NCBI RefSeq assembly: GCF_003999975.1
Contig: NZ_RJAC01000026.1
Span: 1 to 64,000 of the forward strand
DNA: 64,000 nt
From: Actinoplanes solisilvae
GTDB taxonomy: Bacteria > Actinomycetota > Actinomycetes > Mycobacteriales > Micromonosporaceae
Direction of reading: 5' to 3'
Within the stretch, counting starts at the first letter, position 1. Each line of letters opens with the position of its first letter. The notes under the pieces are model-generated. The model had not been told where the DNA came from. It worked only from the letters and a program-made list of their open reading frames with translations, and did not search any database. The position numbers were made by a program, and so were the translations under genes. Positions 1 to 7,773 of this stretch are shown here, piece by piece.

Positions 1-123
1 CGGGCGGGTGGCTGTGAAGCGTGAACCCGGCACGACAGCAGTCGGTCAGACCGGGACCGTCCCGCCGCAAGGCAGGACTACCAACCGTGTGCTCACCAAA
101 GCACACTGAGCGGTAACGGGAAC
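1..123 (+). mobile_element. Right end of a TnpB-type insertion element (copy A, cut by window edge)
   Basis: The first 109 bases encode the C-terminal tail of a TnpB-like protein (AVKREPGTT then GQTGTVPPQ, stop at 107-109), and the following bases to 123 are the element's end. The block matches 948-1070 almost base for base and the match stops at GGGAAC in both, which defines the element boundary. In IS605/IS607-family elements this region also encodes the omega/reRNA guide scaffold, and the guide is read from the flank just outside the end; here that flank (124 onward) is sagB-like sequence. The rest of the element lies outside the window, so whether its tnpB is intact cannot be seen. Confidence 0.75.
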
Positions 124-438
124 TCGTGCACGCCGTCCGCGCCGACCAGGTCGCGGATCTCGGCGTCGGGGAAGTCGGTGCGCAGGCGCGGGCCGAGTCC
201 GGCCGACGCGGCCGCCGCCTCGAACTGGGCCAGCAGCGTGCCCGCGTCCCAGTAGAAGTGACGGAACCCGCGCTCGGGGTACCGCCACGGCACGCCGGTG
301 ACGACGAGCGTGGTCGCGTCACCCTCCGCGGCCGGGCCGACCTGCACGAGCCCGTGCACGACCGGGTCGTACCGGTGGACGCCGTCGTCGACGCCGGTCA
401 CCCCGCGCGTCACCGCGTACACCTCAAGGGGTGGCATC
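124..438 (-). pseudogene. SagB-type dehydrogenase, C-terminal fragment
   Basis: Read on the minus strand this gives PLEVYAVTRGV, then HRYDP, and later a segment RHFYWDAGTLLAQFEA, the pattern of the flavin-binding nitroreductase-like half of SagB-type dehydrogenases, which oxidise azolines to azoles in RiPP biosynthesis or act in related peptide modification. It is the natural continuation of the N-terminal fragment at 1071-1432, the two being split by the element at 439-1070. A second element end at 123 cuts off the remaining C-terminus. The gene is therefore dead here. Family assignment is good; the substrate pathway is unknown because no YcaO or precursor gene is in view. Confidence 0.7.
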
Positions 439-736
439 TGCTGACGTGGTGATAGTCGGTAGTGCTCACTGGTTGGCAATAGTGACGGTGTCAATGGAAA
501 GAATGGGCAGCGGCCACCGGTACCCGTAGGCAACCGTGCCGCGACGCCACGTGCCAAATCCTAGGCAGACGACAATATGTCTCTTGACTAGTTGTTATGC
601 GGTGCGGGAGACTGCTTTCGTCCCGATGGGGGCGCGCAGGAAGGGGGGCCGTGAGCGATGGTGTGCGTTCCGGTGTCGTCTCTGCGATCTCGGCGGCTGG
701 CCGTGATGTCAACGTTTGCGCAACGGCGCGTTGCGG

Positions 737-1056
737 GATCGCTTTTCCAAGACCTGTTCGGCATGGGGCGCGGTGACAACCAAGCCGGCTCTGTCCGAGC
801 GCGAATTCGTCTGTGAGGCGTGCGGGCTGGTCATCGACCGGACCGGAACGCCGCACTGAACCCGGCCGCTCTCGCGGTCGAGTCGGACAACACCGCCGGG
901 AGTGGCTCGGTGGCAGCACGTGGAGCCGACCGGAAGACCCGTGTATGCGGGCAGGTGGCTGTGAAGCGTGAACCCGGCACGACACCAGTCGGTCAGACCG
1001 GGACCGTCCCGCCGCAAGGCAGGACTACCGACCATGTGCTCACCAAAGCACACTGA
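737..1056 (+). pseudogene. tnpB remnant (zinc ribbon and C-terminal tail)
   Basis: From 737 the frame reads DRF then SKTCSAWG, PALSEREF, CEACGLVIDR: the zinc ribbon of TnpB, whose usual form is C-x-x-C at both ends. Here the first pair has lost one cysteine (CSAWG instead of CSACG) and codons are missing before SKTC. After VIDR the frame must shift to continue as DRNAALNPAALAVES, AGSG, ARGADRKT and AVKREPGTT to the stop at 1054. The RuvC residues further upstream are not recognisable. TnpB is an RNA-guided nuclease; this copy cannot make an active one. Confidence 0.7.
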
Positions 1057-1070
1057 GAGGTAACGGGAAC
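948..1070 (+). repeat. 123-bp direct repeat, copy B of the element right end
   Basis: Matches 1-123 with only a handful of substitutions and stops at the same GGGAAC. It covers the last TnpB codons and the non-coding end. Conservation continues past the tnpB stop codon, as expected if the sequence is kept as a transposition end and RNA scaffold. Confidence 0.85.
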
Positions 1071-1432
1071 CTGGCCCCGGCCGAGCCCGCCGCCCGGTAG
1101 AGGAACGGGCGGCCGAACCGCTCGGTTGTGCGGACCACGCCGGCGCCGAGGAAGAGCACGCGGCCGAGGTGGGCGGCGTCCAAAGGCTGACGGGGCGCGG
1201 GCTGACCCGAGAGTACGGCGGCGGCGGGCACTCCGGGATCGGGGAGATCGCGCGGTAGCGGGGTGGTCGGCAACCCGTCCGGATAGCCCTTGACCTGCGG
1301 CGGGAGCAGGTCGACGTCGTTCGGCTTCAGGTCCCGGCGCACGCGGGGGTCGTCCGTCGGGACGTTCCACTCGCGGGCGGGCGAATACGAGGTGAGGCGG
1401 TGCAGCAGGCCGGCGCCGGAATCAAGGTCCAC
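1071..1432 (-). pseudogene. SagB-type dehydrogenase, N-terminal fragment
   Basis: Starts at 1432 with LLHRLTSYSPAREW, followed by LPPQVKGYP and, near the break, RPFLYRAAGSAGA, the arrangement of the N-terminal half of SagB-type dehydrogenases (usual ending SAGA-x-x-PLEVY, where the last part is found at 438 downward). The element inserted at that point. The SAGA/PLEV motif split tells that the insertion removed little or nothing of the host gene. The open frame runs on into the element and stops at 1040 after a meaningless tail. Confidence 0.75.
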
Positions 1433-1502
1433 GCCGACACTGTGCCAGGCCGCCGATTAGGGTGAGGTCCGACCGAGGCGCAACGCGAGGACGGACGGGC
1501 AG

Positions 1503-1901
1503 ATGGCGACCCTCTTCACCAAGATCATCAACGGTGACATCCCAGGCCGGTTCGTGTGGACCGACGATCGGGTGGCCGCGTTCCTCACGATCGCGCCGCT
1601 CACCGCCGGGCACACGCTGGTCGTGCCGCGCGACGAGGTCGACGACTGGACGCAGTTGCCGGCCGACCTGCTGGGACATGTGATGACGGTGAGTCACACG
1701 ATCGGCGGCGCGCTCAAGAAGGCATACGGGTCCCCGCGCGTCGGACTGATCGTCGCCGGCTTCGAGGTGCCACACACCCACGTGCACGTCTTCCCGGCGT
1801 GGGAGATGGACGACTTCGACTTCGCGCGGGCCGACGCGAACGTGCCGGCCGAGCGCTTCGACGAGGACCAGAAGAAAATCCTCGCGGCGCTCGGCCGTTG
1901 A
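1503..1901 (+). CDS. HIT family nucleotide hydrolase/transferase
   Basis: 132 residues, a normal length for the Hint branch of HIT proteins, cytosolic enzymes that hydrolyse nucleoside phosphoramidates or adenylyl conjugates. The histidine triad is visible as HTHVHVFP (His91, His93, His95), and the N-terminal FTKIINGDIPG segment is the typical opening of the fold. The central histidine is the predicted nucleophile. It stands alone between the broken sagB (divergent) and the convergent G5/excalibur gene only 3 bases after its stop. A GGACGGGC stretch precedes the ATG as a weak ribosome site. Confidence 0.92.
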   Translation: MATLFTKIINGDIPGRFVWTDDRVAAFLTIAPLTAGHTLVVPRDEVDDWTQLPADLLGHVMTVSHTIGGALKKAYGSPRVGLIVAGFEVPHTHVHVFPAWEMDDFDFARADANVPAERFDEDQKKILAALGR

Positions 1902-1904
1902 TCG

Positions 1905-2642
1905 TCAAGAGTCGCAGGCGATGCCGTCGCCGTCGCGGTCCAGGTCGTAGATGTCGGTCCCGATGACAGTGATCGGGCCGTCCACGTAGGCCGGTCCATT
2001 CCCGCTGCCGCCCGCGCAGTCGACGTCGCTGGCAACCGGCACGCACCCGCTGTAATTAGGGTCGCAGTTACTGCTCGTCTTCGTGCCCACGGCGATCACC
2101 TTGGTCACCGGTTTGCGGGTGACGACCGATTTCACCGTACGGCGTGAGGTCTGCTCACCGTCGGTGTAGGTGACCTCGTACGTGATCGTCTTGATGCCGT
2201 TGACGCCCGCCGTGCGTACGGTGGTCTTGCCCTTGGCCAGGCTGTTGTCCTTGACCCGCCTGGTCTGGAACGGGATCTTGGCCTGGTCGGTGACGGTCTT
2301 CTTGGTGATCGTCTTCTGGGTCGTGGCGGCGCTCGATGAGGTCTCGGTCGTGGGAGCGGGCTCGGTTGCCGGCTCGGTTGTCGTTTCCGGCGCGGGCTCG
2401 CTCGTCTGCGTGGCCTGTATGGGTTGGACGTCGGCCAGGTTCCGGCCCGCCCCGGTGGTCGTCTTGGTGTCGTCGCCGGTCAGGGCGTTGATCGCGGTCA
2501 TCCCGCCGCAGCAGGGCAGGATCAGCGCGGCCACGATGAGGCCGGCCCGCTGCAACGGCGTGAGTCGCTGCCAGAACCCCGGCTTGCGGGGAGGCTGTCC
2601 GGGCCACATCGGACCCGGCTGGTGCGGTGTCTGATATGTCAC
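1905..2642 (-). CDS. Membrane-anchored G5 and excalibur domain protein
   Basis: Short cytoplasmic N-terminus, one membrane segment (about residues 33-52, LIVAALILPCCGG), a Thr/Ser/Pro/Glu-rich spacer, a G5 domain with the repeated TKKTV...TYTDGEQTSRRT pattern, then a C-terminal excalibur calcium-binding motif with DLDRDGDGIACDS. G5 domains are linked to cell-wall polysaccharide binding and excalibur to extracellular Ca2+ binding, so the bulk of the protein is probably outside. I take the GTG at 2642 (VTYQTPHQPG); an ATG at 2696 in the same frame is possible but its first residues look non-coding. Function beyond surface binding is unknown. Confidence 0.82.
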   Translation of the reverse strand: MTYQTPHQPGPMWPGQPPRKPGFWQRLTPLQRAGLIVAALILPCCGGMTAINALTGDDTKTTTGAGRNLADVQPIQATQTSEPAPETTTEPATEPAPTTETSSSAATTQKTITKKTVTDQAKIPFQTRRVKDNSLAKGKTTVRTAGVNGIKTITYEVTYTDGEQTSRRTVKSVVTRKPVTKVIAVGTKTSSNCDPNYSGCVPVASDVDCAGGSGNGPAYVDGPITVIGTDIYDLDRDGDGIACDS

Positions 2643-2717
2643 CGCGCAAGTGTCGACGTCTTGCTGTTCCCGCAAATCAGCGGTTCGGCCGACCACCCAT
2701 CCATCGAAAGAATCTAA

Positions 2718-3890
2718 TCAGGTACGCCTCTTTGCCGCTTCGTTCTTGACGAAGACGATCCCGTCGATGTTGCCGATTTGAGCGGGGTCCAGCGGCGCGT
2801 AGCCGAACCACTCGGAGACACGGGGCTTCACGCCGGACAGGGCCGGATGCCGGGGGTCGACGATGGACCGGTCGTCGGGGAGCGCGTAGAGCAGGCCCTC
2901 GAGCGTGTCCGCAGCGGGAACGCCGACGCCCTTGTCGTGAATGGTTCCGAGCGCGGTGGCCAGGACGGCGTAGTCGTCACCGAGGTGGGCGTCGACGATC
3001 GCGCCGGCGCTCCACCACTGCAGCGGATGGTCGCCGAGCCGCATCGAGCTCTTGTCGCGCTGCAGGTGACCATTGTGGGCGGCCACCAGGGTCGGCGATC
3101 GCGCCGCGAGCTCGAGCAGGTTGGCCGCCATCATCTCGTCGCGCAGGGCCAGCAGGCGGGCAAGGCGTCCGGGGGAGGTGTCGGCCGTCCAGAAGTGATA
3201 GCGCAGCAGGCCGGCGGCGGTGCGGGCGTGCAGGCGGGCGTTGTTCCACTCCGCCCGCGAGGAAGCGGCGATCAGCTGGGGGGTCTGGGCTTCGAGCAGG
3301 GTCGCGAGGTCGTCGGCGAGCAGGCGGAGCTGACGGGCCTCGGGTGTCCGGCCGATCGACGCCGTCGGGTCCATCATCGCGGCCTGGTTCGTCCAGCGGT
3401 CGTCGTCGCCCAGCAGCTCGTCGAGGTCGTCGGCCGGGAGCAGACCGGCGTCGGCCCACGCGGTCAGATAGGCGTGCACCGCGGTGAGTGCCGGGCGCGG
3501 GCTCGCGGCGCCGGTGATCTCGAGCGGCCCGTCGAATCCGGCGAACCGCACCCGGTCGGCGGGCGGCCGGTCGTCGTTGAATTCGCGCATCCAGCGGACG
3601 AGCTCACGGTTGCCCTCGAAGGCGCCCCACCCGTGGCTGAACCCGCCGGCCATGGCCTCGTCGAGCGTACCGGCTTCGGATCGCACGTAGCCGTCGACCG
3701 TCAGGCCCATCAGGCAGTCGCTCTCGACGGCGATCGTCCGGTAGCCCTCCTGCTCGACGAGCTGCCGGAAAAGTTCGTTGCGTACGTCGAGGAGCAGTTC
3801 CTCGCCGTGGGTGGGCTCGCCCAGGGCCAGCAGCCGCGGCCGGGTCTTGAGCAGCCGCATGACAGAAGCAGCCTCGATGCCAAGGTTCAT
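2718..3890 (-). CDS. Erythromycin esterase family protein
   Basis: 390 residues with LGEPTHGEE near residue 22, then AVESDCLMG, RWMREFN and a later AAHNGHLQRD, all hallmarks of the erythromycin esterase (EreA/EreB-like) superfamily, where a histidine/glutamate centre hydrolyses macrolide lactones. Most chromosomal actinobacterial members have no proven macrolide substrate, so resistance should not be assumed. No ribosome site precedes the ATG (only AAGG two bases away), suggesting a leaderless message. It is divergent from the double-MerR regulator at 3953 across 62 bases; this pairing suggests control by that regulator. A second homologue is at 19622-20788. Confidence 0.85.
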   Translation of the reverse strand: MNLGIEAASVMRLLKTRPRLLALGEPTHGEELLLDVRNELFRQLVEQEGYRTIAVESDCLMGLTVDGYVRSEAGTLDEAMAGGFSHGWGAFEGNRELVRWMREFNDDRPPADRVRFAGFDGPLEITGAASPRPALTAVHAYLTAWADAGLLPADDLDELLGDDDRWTNQAAMMDPTASIGRTPEARQLRLLADDLATLLEAQTPQLIAASSRAEWNNARLHARTAAGLLRYHFWTADTSPGRLARLLALRDEMMAANLLELAARSPTLVAAHNGHLQRDKSSMRLGDHPLQWWSAGAIVDAHLGDDYAVLATALGTIHDKGVGVPAADTLEGLLYALPDDRSIVDPRHPALSGVKPRVSEWFGYAPLDPAQIGNIDGIVFVKNEAAKRRT

Positions 3891-3909
3891 GCCTTAAACG
3901 CTATCGTTG

Positions 3910-3920
3910 AACCGACGGTT
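3910..3920. promoter_or_regulatory. Candidate MerR operator in divergent promoter
   Basis: AACCGACGGTT is a perfect 5-1-5 inverted repeat in the middle of the short gap between the esterase homologue and the tandem-MerR gene. MerR proteins bind such dyads inside a stretched promoter spacer. Placement between divergent genes is the main support; binding is inferred. Confidence 0.4.
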
Positions 3921-3952
3921 GAGACTTCCACCCGAGTCGGCCAGGGGCGCCT

Positions 3953-4750
3953 GTGCAAAAGCTTCAAGACGGCGTACGGCTGAGGCCGATCGACCTGGCG
4001 CGGGAGCACGGGCTGTCGACCCAGGCGGTGCGCAACTACGAGGCCGATGGTGTTCTGCCCGCCGCCGGCCGCACGGCGTACGGATATCGCACCTATACGC
4101 CGTCGCATGCGCTGGCTCTGCGCGCGTTTCTCGCTCTCATCCCCGGTCACGGCCATCAGACGGCCGCCGCGATCATGCAGGCGGTGAACCGGCCGGCGAT
4201 CCTCGACGCCCTGCGCCTGATCGACGAGAGCCACGCGCAACTCCTGGCCGATCGCCGGACCCTCACGTCCGTCGAATCCGCCCTGCGAGCCCTCGATCCG
4301 TCCGCCGTCGCACCGCCTCCGCGCGGCCCGACCGTGGTGTCGCCCCCACCCGGCGGTACGTTCGTCGGGCCGTTGGCGCGGCGGCTCGGCATCCGCCCGG
4401 CCACGCTGCGCAAGTGGGAACGTGCCGGCCTCGTCGAGCCGCGCCGCGACCCGCACACGGGCTACCGCGTCTACAGCGAGGCCGACGTACGCGACGCTCT
4501 GCTGGCGCATCAGCTCAGGCGCGGCGGCTTCCCGCTGGAACGGATCGCCCCGGTGCTCGCCCAGGTCCGCTCGGCCGGCGGCATCGCCCCACTCGAGTCG
4601 ATGCTCCACGACTGGCACGACCGCCTGAACGCCCGAGGCCGCGCGATGCTCACCGGAGCCGCCGCTCTGAACGCCTACCTCGAACATCGCGGCGCTATGC
4701 CCCCGGCAGCAGAGGCCGCCGCCGGGAGGCGTACGAAATCGGCTGGCTGA
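3953..4750 (+). CDS. MerR-type regulator with two MerR DNA-binding domains (TioE-like)
   Basis: 265 residues. The first winged helix is RPIDLAREHGLSTQAVRNYEADGVLP (about residues 10-35) followed by GYRTYTPSHALALRA; after a proline-rich linker a second complete MerR head appears (FVGPLARRLGIRPATLRKWERAGLVEP at about 143-168, then GYRVYSEADVRDALL). Normal MerR proteins carry one head and act as dimers; fused two-head proteins are known as the TioE-like group. No metal- or drug-binding motif is evident at the C-terminus. GTG start at 3953 after AGGGG. Divergent from the erythromycin-esterase homologue, its probable target. Confidence 0.82.
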   Translation: MQKLQDGVRLRPIDLAREHGLSTQAVRNYEADGVLPAAGRTAYGYRTYTPSHALALRAFLALIPGHGHQTAAAIMQAVNRPAILDALRLIDESHAQLLADRRTLTSVESALRALDPSAVAPPPRGPTVVSPPPGGTFVGPLARRLGIRPATLRKWERAGLVEPRRDPHTGYRVYSEADVRDALLAHQLRRGGFPLERIAPVLAQVRSAGGIAPLESMLHDWHDRLNARGRAMLTGAAALNAYLEHRGAMPPAAEAAAGRRTKSAG

Positions 4751-4780
4751 GGCTCCGGTTCGCTGGAACACTGCTCGGCC

Positions 4781-5419
4781 GTGGGCAACTCGGAGGTGTA
4801 TCGCATTCACACCAGCGACGATGTGAACGAAGCGTACGCAATGGCACAACGCCTCCTGGCCCTCGCGGAAACCACGTGTGGTTGCCGTCCGGACGTTGTC
4901 GCCGACGCGAAGACCAGAACGGATACGGCACTGGACCGCTACCTGGCCGTCGCTTCCGTCTTTGTTTCCCTGTCCATCCCGGCGGGCCTGCTTTCACCGG
5001 TGCTGGAGGCGTTGGATCCCCACCTCGGACCCGACGATCGGCCGGGACTGCACCGGGACGGCAGCGCGTACCTGTTGACAGACCTGACACCGGGGGTCGT
5101 CGTCGCTCTGCGGCAGCTGCCACCGATGGCGGTCACGGTCCTGACTCCGGAGCGTCCGTTGCCGAACGACCTGGCCGAACTGTTTCTCGGTGTGGTGAAC
5201 CGCGACCCGGCGACGATCAGCTGGGACGTCTGCTGGCCGGGTAGCCATTCAGACTCCGGTTTCCAGTTCGGCCTCAACGGCGACGAGCTCTGGCACCCAG
5301 AGGCCCCGGCTGGGCACAGCATCTATGTGCACGTCGCCCCCTCGAGACCAGAACAAGCGCATGAACTCGCCGCGGCGGTCGGCGGCAGTGTCCTGGGCGA
5401 ACCGGCCCTGGGCTGGTGA
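4781..5419 (+). CDS. Hypothetical protein, 212 residues
   Basis: I do not recognise this protein. It opens SEVYRIHTSDDVNEAYAMAQRLLALAE, has a cysteine pair TCGC near residue 33, a middle part TDLTPGVVVALRQLPPM and a C-terminal half with SWDVCWPGSHSDSGF and IYVHVAPSRPEQA. No signal peptide or membrane segment. It starts at a GTG 30 bases after the regulator gene and may be cotranscribed with it. Codon use is like the neighbours, which supports a real gene. Confidence 0.6.
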   Translation: MGNSEVYRIHTSDDVNEAYAMAQRLLALAETTCGCRPDVVADAKTRTDTALDRYLAVASVFVSLSIPAGLLSPVLEALDPHLGPDDRPGLHRDGSAYLLTDLTPGVVVALRQLPPMAVTVLTPERPLPNDLAELFLGVVNRDPATISWDVCWPGSHSDSGFQFGLNGDELWHPEAPAGHSIYVHVAPSRPEQAHELAAAVGGSVLGEPALGW

Positions 5420-5547
5420 ATGAGCACGGCCGCCCTCAATGCGACGCGGGTGCCTGTCCAAGGTTCCGGGGCCGGGAGGCGATCGCCGGACTGTCGTGTC
5501 ATGAAACCGATCCTGCCCTGATTTGCGGGGGCCAGGCCCGAACCAGG

Positions 5548-6519
5548 TCAGTAGCCGGAGGGTGCGCGCGGCGTGTAGTGCTCCTCGAGGGCCGCGATCT
5601 CGTCCGCGGTCAGCTCGATCTCCAGGGCCGCGGCCGCGTCGCTCAGGTGGTGCGGCTTGGTCGGGCCGACGATCGGGGCGTCGACGACCGGGTTGTGCAG
5701 CACCCATGCGAGGGCGACCTGGGCCATCGGCACCCCGCGCGCGTCGGCGACCCGCTTGACCGCGTCGACGATGGCCCGGTTCTCGTCGACGGCGTAGCGG
5801 GCGTGCAACGCGTCGGTCTCGGCCCGGTGGGTGCTCATGTCCTCCCACGGCCGGGCCAGCCGTCCCTTGGCCAGCGGGCTCCACGGGATCGACCCGACGC
5901 CCTGGTCGGCGAGCAGCCCGAACATCTCCCGTTCCTCTTCGCGTTGCAGCAGGCTGTACTGGTTCTGCATGGACACGAAGCGCGTCCACCCGCCGAGGTC
6001 GGCCGCGTGCTGCAACTTCGCGAACTGCCAGGCCCACATCGAGGATGCCCCGAGGTAACGCACCTTGCCGGCCCGCACCACGTCGTGCAGAGCCTCCATC
6101 GTCTCCTCGACCGGCGTGTCCGGATCGAACCGGTGAATCTGATAGAGGTCGACGTAGTCCGTACCGAGCCGGTTCAGCGAGGCGTCGATGTTCTCCATGA
6201 TCGCCTTACGCGACAGCCCCGAACCGCCCGGCCCGTCGTGCATCTTGAAGAACACCTTGGTCGCCAGCACGATCCGGTCCCGCTCGGCATATTTCCGGAT
6301 CGCCCGCCCCACAACCTCCTCGGACGAGCCGTAGCTGTAGGCGTTGGCCGTGTCCCAGAAGGTGATGCCCAGCTCGACGGCCTGCCGAAAGATCGGTTCG
6401 GCCGCGGCGTCGTTCAGAGCCCACCGCTGAACCCCCCGGTCAGGCTCCCCAAAACTCATGCACCCCAGCGTGACCCGGCTGACCTTGAGTCCCGAACTCC
6501 CCAGTCGCGTGTATTCCAT
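5548..6519 (-). CDS. Aldo/keto reductase
   Basis: 323 residues, full length for the AKR family of NADPH-dependent carbonyl reductases with a TIM-barrel fold. The catalytic tetrad is visible: Asp in FWDTANAYSYGSSE, Tyr in the same segment, Lys in IVLATKVFFK and His in DLYQIHRFDPDTP. The C-terminal IVGPTKPHHLSDA segment forms part of the cofactor site. The sequence type (LGSSGLKVSRVTLGCMSFG start, KGRLARPWED) resembles the YajO/AKR11-like oxidoreductases. Monocistronic; substrate unknown. Confidence 0.92.
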   Translation of the reverse strand: MEYTRLGSSGLKVSRVTLGCMSFGEPDRGVQRWALNDAAAEPIFRQAVELGITFWDTANAYSYGSSEEVVGRAIRKYAERDRIVLATKVFFKMHDGPGGSGLSRKAIMENIDASLNRLGTDYVDLYQIHRFDPDTPVEETMEALHDVVRAGKVRYLGASSMWAWQFAKLQHAADLGGWTRFVSMQNQYSLLQREEEREMFGLLADQGVGSIPWSPLAKGRLARPWEDMSTHRAETDALHARYAVDENRAIVDAVKRVADARGVPMAQVALAWVLHNPVVDAPIVGPTKPHHLSDAAAALEIELTADEIAALEEHYTPRAPSGY

Positions 6520-6778
6520 GATCTCAATCTACGACCGACCCACGAGACCGCGCCTACTTCACCATGCGAAAGTGCGGATCGCCGAGCAGCGGATCAATCG
6601 TTACCTGGGCATTTTCGACCCGGCGGACGCTGCGGCCTGCCTTTCGTGCCGGCGGCGAGCCGAAGCCGACCAGGGACCGCCGGTGGTGGCCCGGGCAACG
6701 ATCGGCCGGGAAACAGTGACTACTTTGGATAGAGTTGTTCCCGACCCTTGAGCCAGCCGACTCAGCAGAGGATGTCAC

Positions 6779-7744
6779 GTGCGTGAGCGCGGTCCCCGTC
6801 CCCTGACCCCCGACGGCCCTCCGGACCCTGACGAGACGACGACTCCGGCCGAGTATGTCGGTGCGTTGCGCAGCTTACGCGAGTGGTCGGGGCTCACCTA
6901 CCGGCAGCTCGCGGCCAAAGCGGCGACGTCCGGCGACGTTCTGCCGTCCAGCACGGTCGCCTCCGCGCTGAGCCGCAACACCCTGCCCCGGCAGCAGGTG
7001 GTGATGGCGTTCGTGCGGGCGTGCGGGCTCGACGGGGCCGCGGCGGCGCGATGGGTCGCGGCACGCGATCGCCTTGCCGCCGGCCCGGTCGTGTCGCCGG
7101 GGGACGATGAAGAGTTCGACCCAAAGACGAAACCGGCCGTAGCCCGGACTCGACGGTCGGTAACGGCGGCCGTAGCGGTCGTGCTGGCCGGCGTGGCCGC
7201 GGTGGTGGTGTGGAGCAGCTCGAAAGGTGGCGACGATCCACCCGCCGGCCCTGCTGCCCCGGAGCCGCTTCCCGACGGTTGGTACCTGATCCGTCCGGCG
7301 CATGTCGCCGATCACGGGCTGTGCCTCGGCGAAGGGCGGGAGCGCAACGGCCGCACCGACCGGCCGCTGGCCGTGCAGCGCCCGTGCGGCGCGGTCTCCC
7401 CGGACACGTACCTGAAAAGCGCCGGCCCACAGATCGTCGAGATCCAGTGGCACCATCCGACTCACGGCGCCGGATGCTTGACCGTCGACGACGCGCACAC
7501 CGGCCCGGGCGCGCTGCTGGCCCCCGAGGACTGCACCGGCGCCGCCCACCAGCGCTACCTGCTCGATGCCTCGGCGCCCGGACGCTACCGATTGCGCCCG
7601 GTGCACAGCGGACTTTGCGTCGGGATCCTAGGCGGCCGCGCGGAGGTGAACGTGGGCGCCGAAGCGATGCAGGCCGGCTGCACCGGGGACGGCGACCAGG
7701 AGTTCCTCATCGTCGCGACCGAGCGTGCTTCCCGCCCCGAATAG
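6779..7744 (+). CDS. HTH - membrane anchor - beta-trefoil-like protein
   Basis: 321 residues in three parts. Residues about 24-100 form an actinobacterial XRE-type helix-turn-helix (EYVGALRSLREWSGLTYRQLAAKA, ASALSRNTLPR) with the usual RACGLDG tail. One membrane segment follows (AAVAVVLAGVAAVVVW, about 132-147). The C-terminal part has three repeats of the LCLGE / GCLTV / LCVGI kind with conserved Gln/Trp spacing and looks like a ricin-type beta-trefoil, expected outside the cell where it would bind sugar. The layout suggests a receptor with an inside DNA-binding domain, but many such HTH domains in Actinobacteria are orphan. GTG start at 6779, no clear ribosome site. Confidence 0.7.
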   Translation: MRERGPRPLTPDGPPDPDETTTPAEYVGALRSLREWSGLTYRQLAAKAATSGDVLPSSTVASALSRNTLPRQQVVMAFVRACGLDGAAAARWVAARDRLAAGPVVSPGDDEEFDPKTKPAVARTRRSVTAAVAVVLAGVAAVVVWSSSKGGDDPPAGPAAPEPLPDGWYLIRPAHVADHGLCLGEGRERNGRTDRPLAVQRPCGAVSPDTYLKSAGPQIVEIQWHHPTHGAGCLTVDDAHTGPGALLAPEDCTGAAHQRYLLDASAPGRYRLRPVHSGLCVGILGGRAEVNVGAEAMQAGCTGDGDQEFLIVATERASRPE

Positions 7745-7773
7745 CGCGTCGGCCGCAGGGGGCGCACGCTCGC

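Larger units (their letters stand above)
439..1070 (+). mobile_element. Internally deleted TnpB-type insertion element inside sagB
   Basis: About 630 bases separate two collinear pieces of one sagB-like gene. The right boundary at 1070 is set by identity to copy A; the left boundary is placed where sagB homology ends (436-440) and is uncertain by several bases. Inside is only the 3' part of a tnpB gene, no tnpA, and a left part (440-735) with no protein I recognise. The length and content fit a PATE/MITE-like derivative that would need a full element to move it. No target-site duplication is expected for IS605/IS607-type elements and none was seen. Confidence 0.65.

Noticed and set aside
6554..6778. 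Short minus-strand frame ending VTIDPLLGDPHFRMVK
   Set aside because: The last residues look protein-like, but no start, domain or neighbours support a gene; it also overlaps the promoter of the HTH-trefoil gene.
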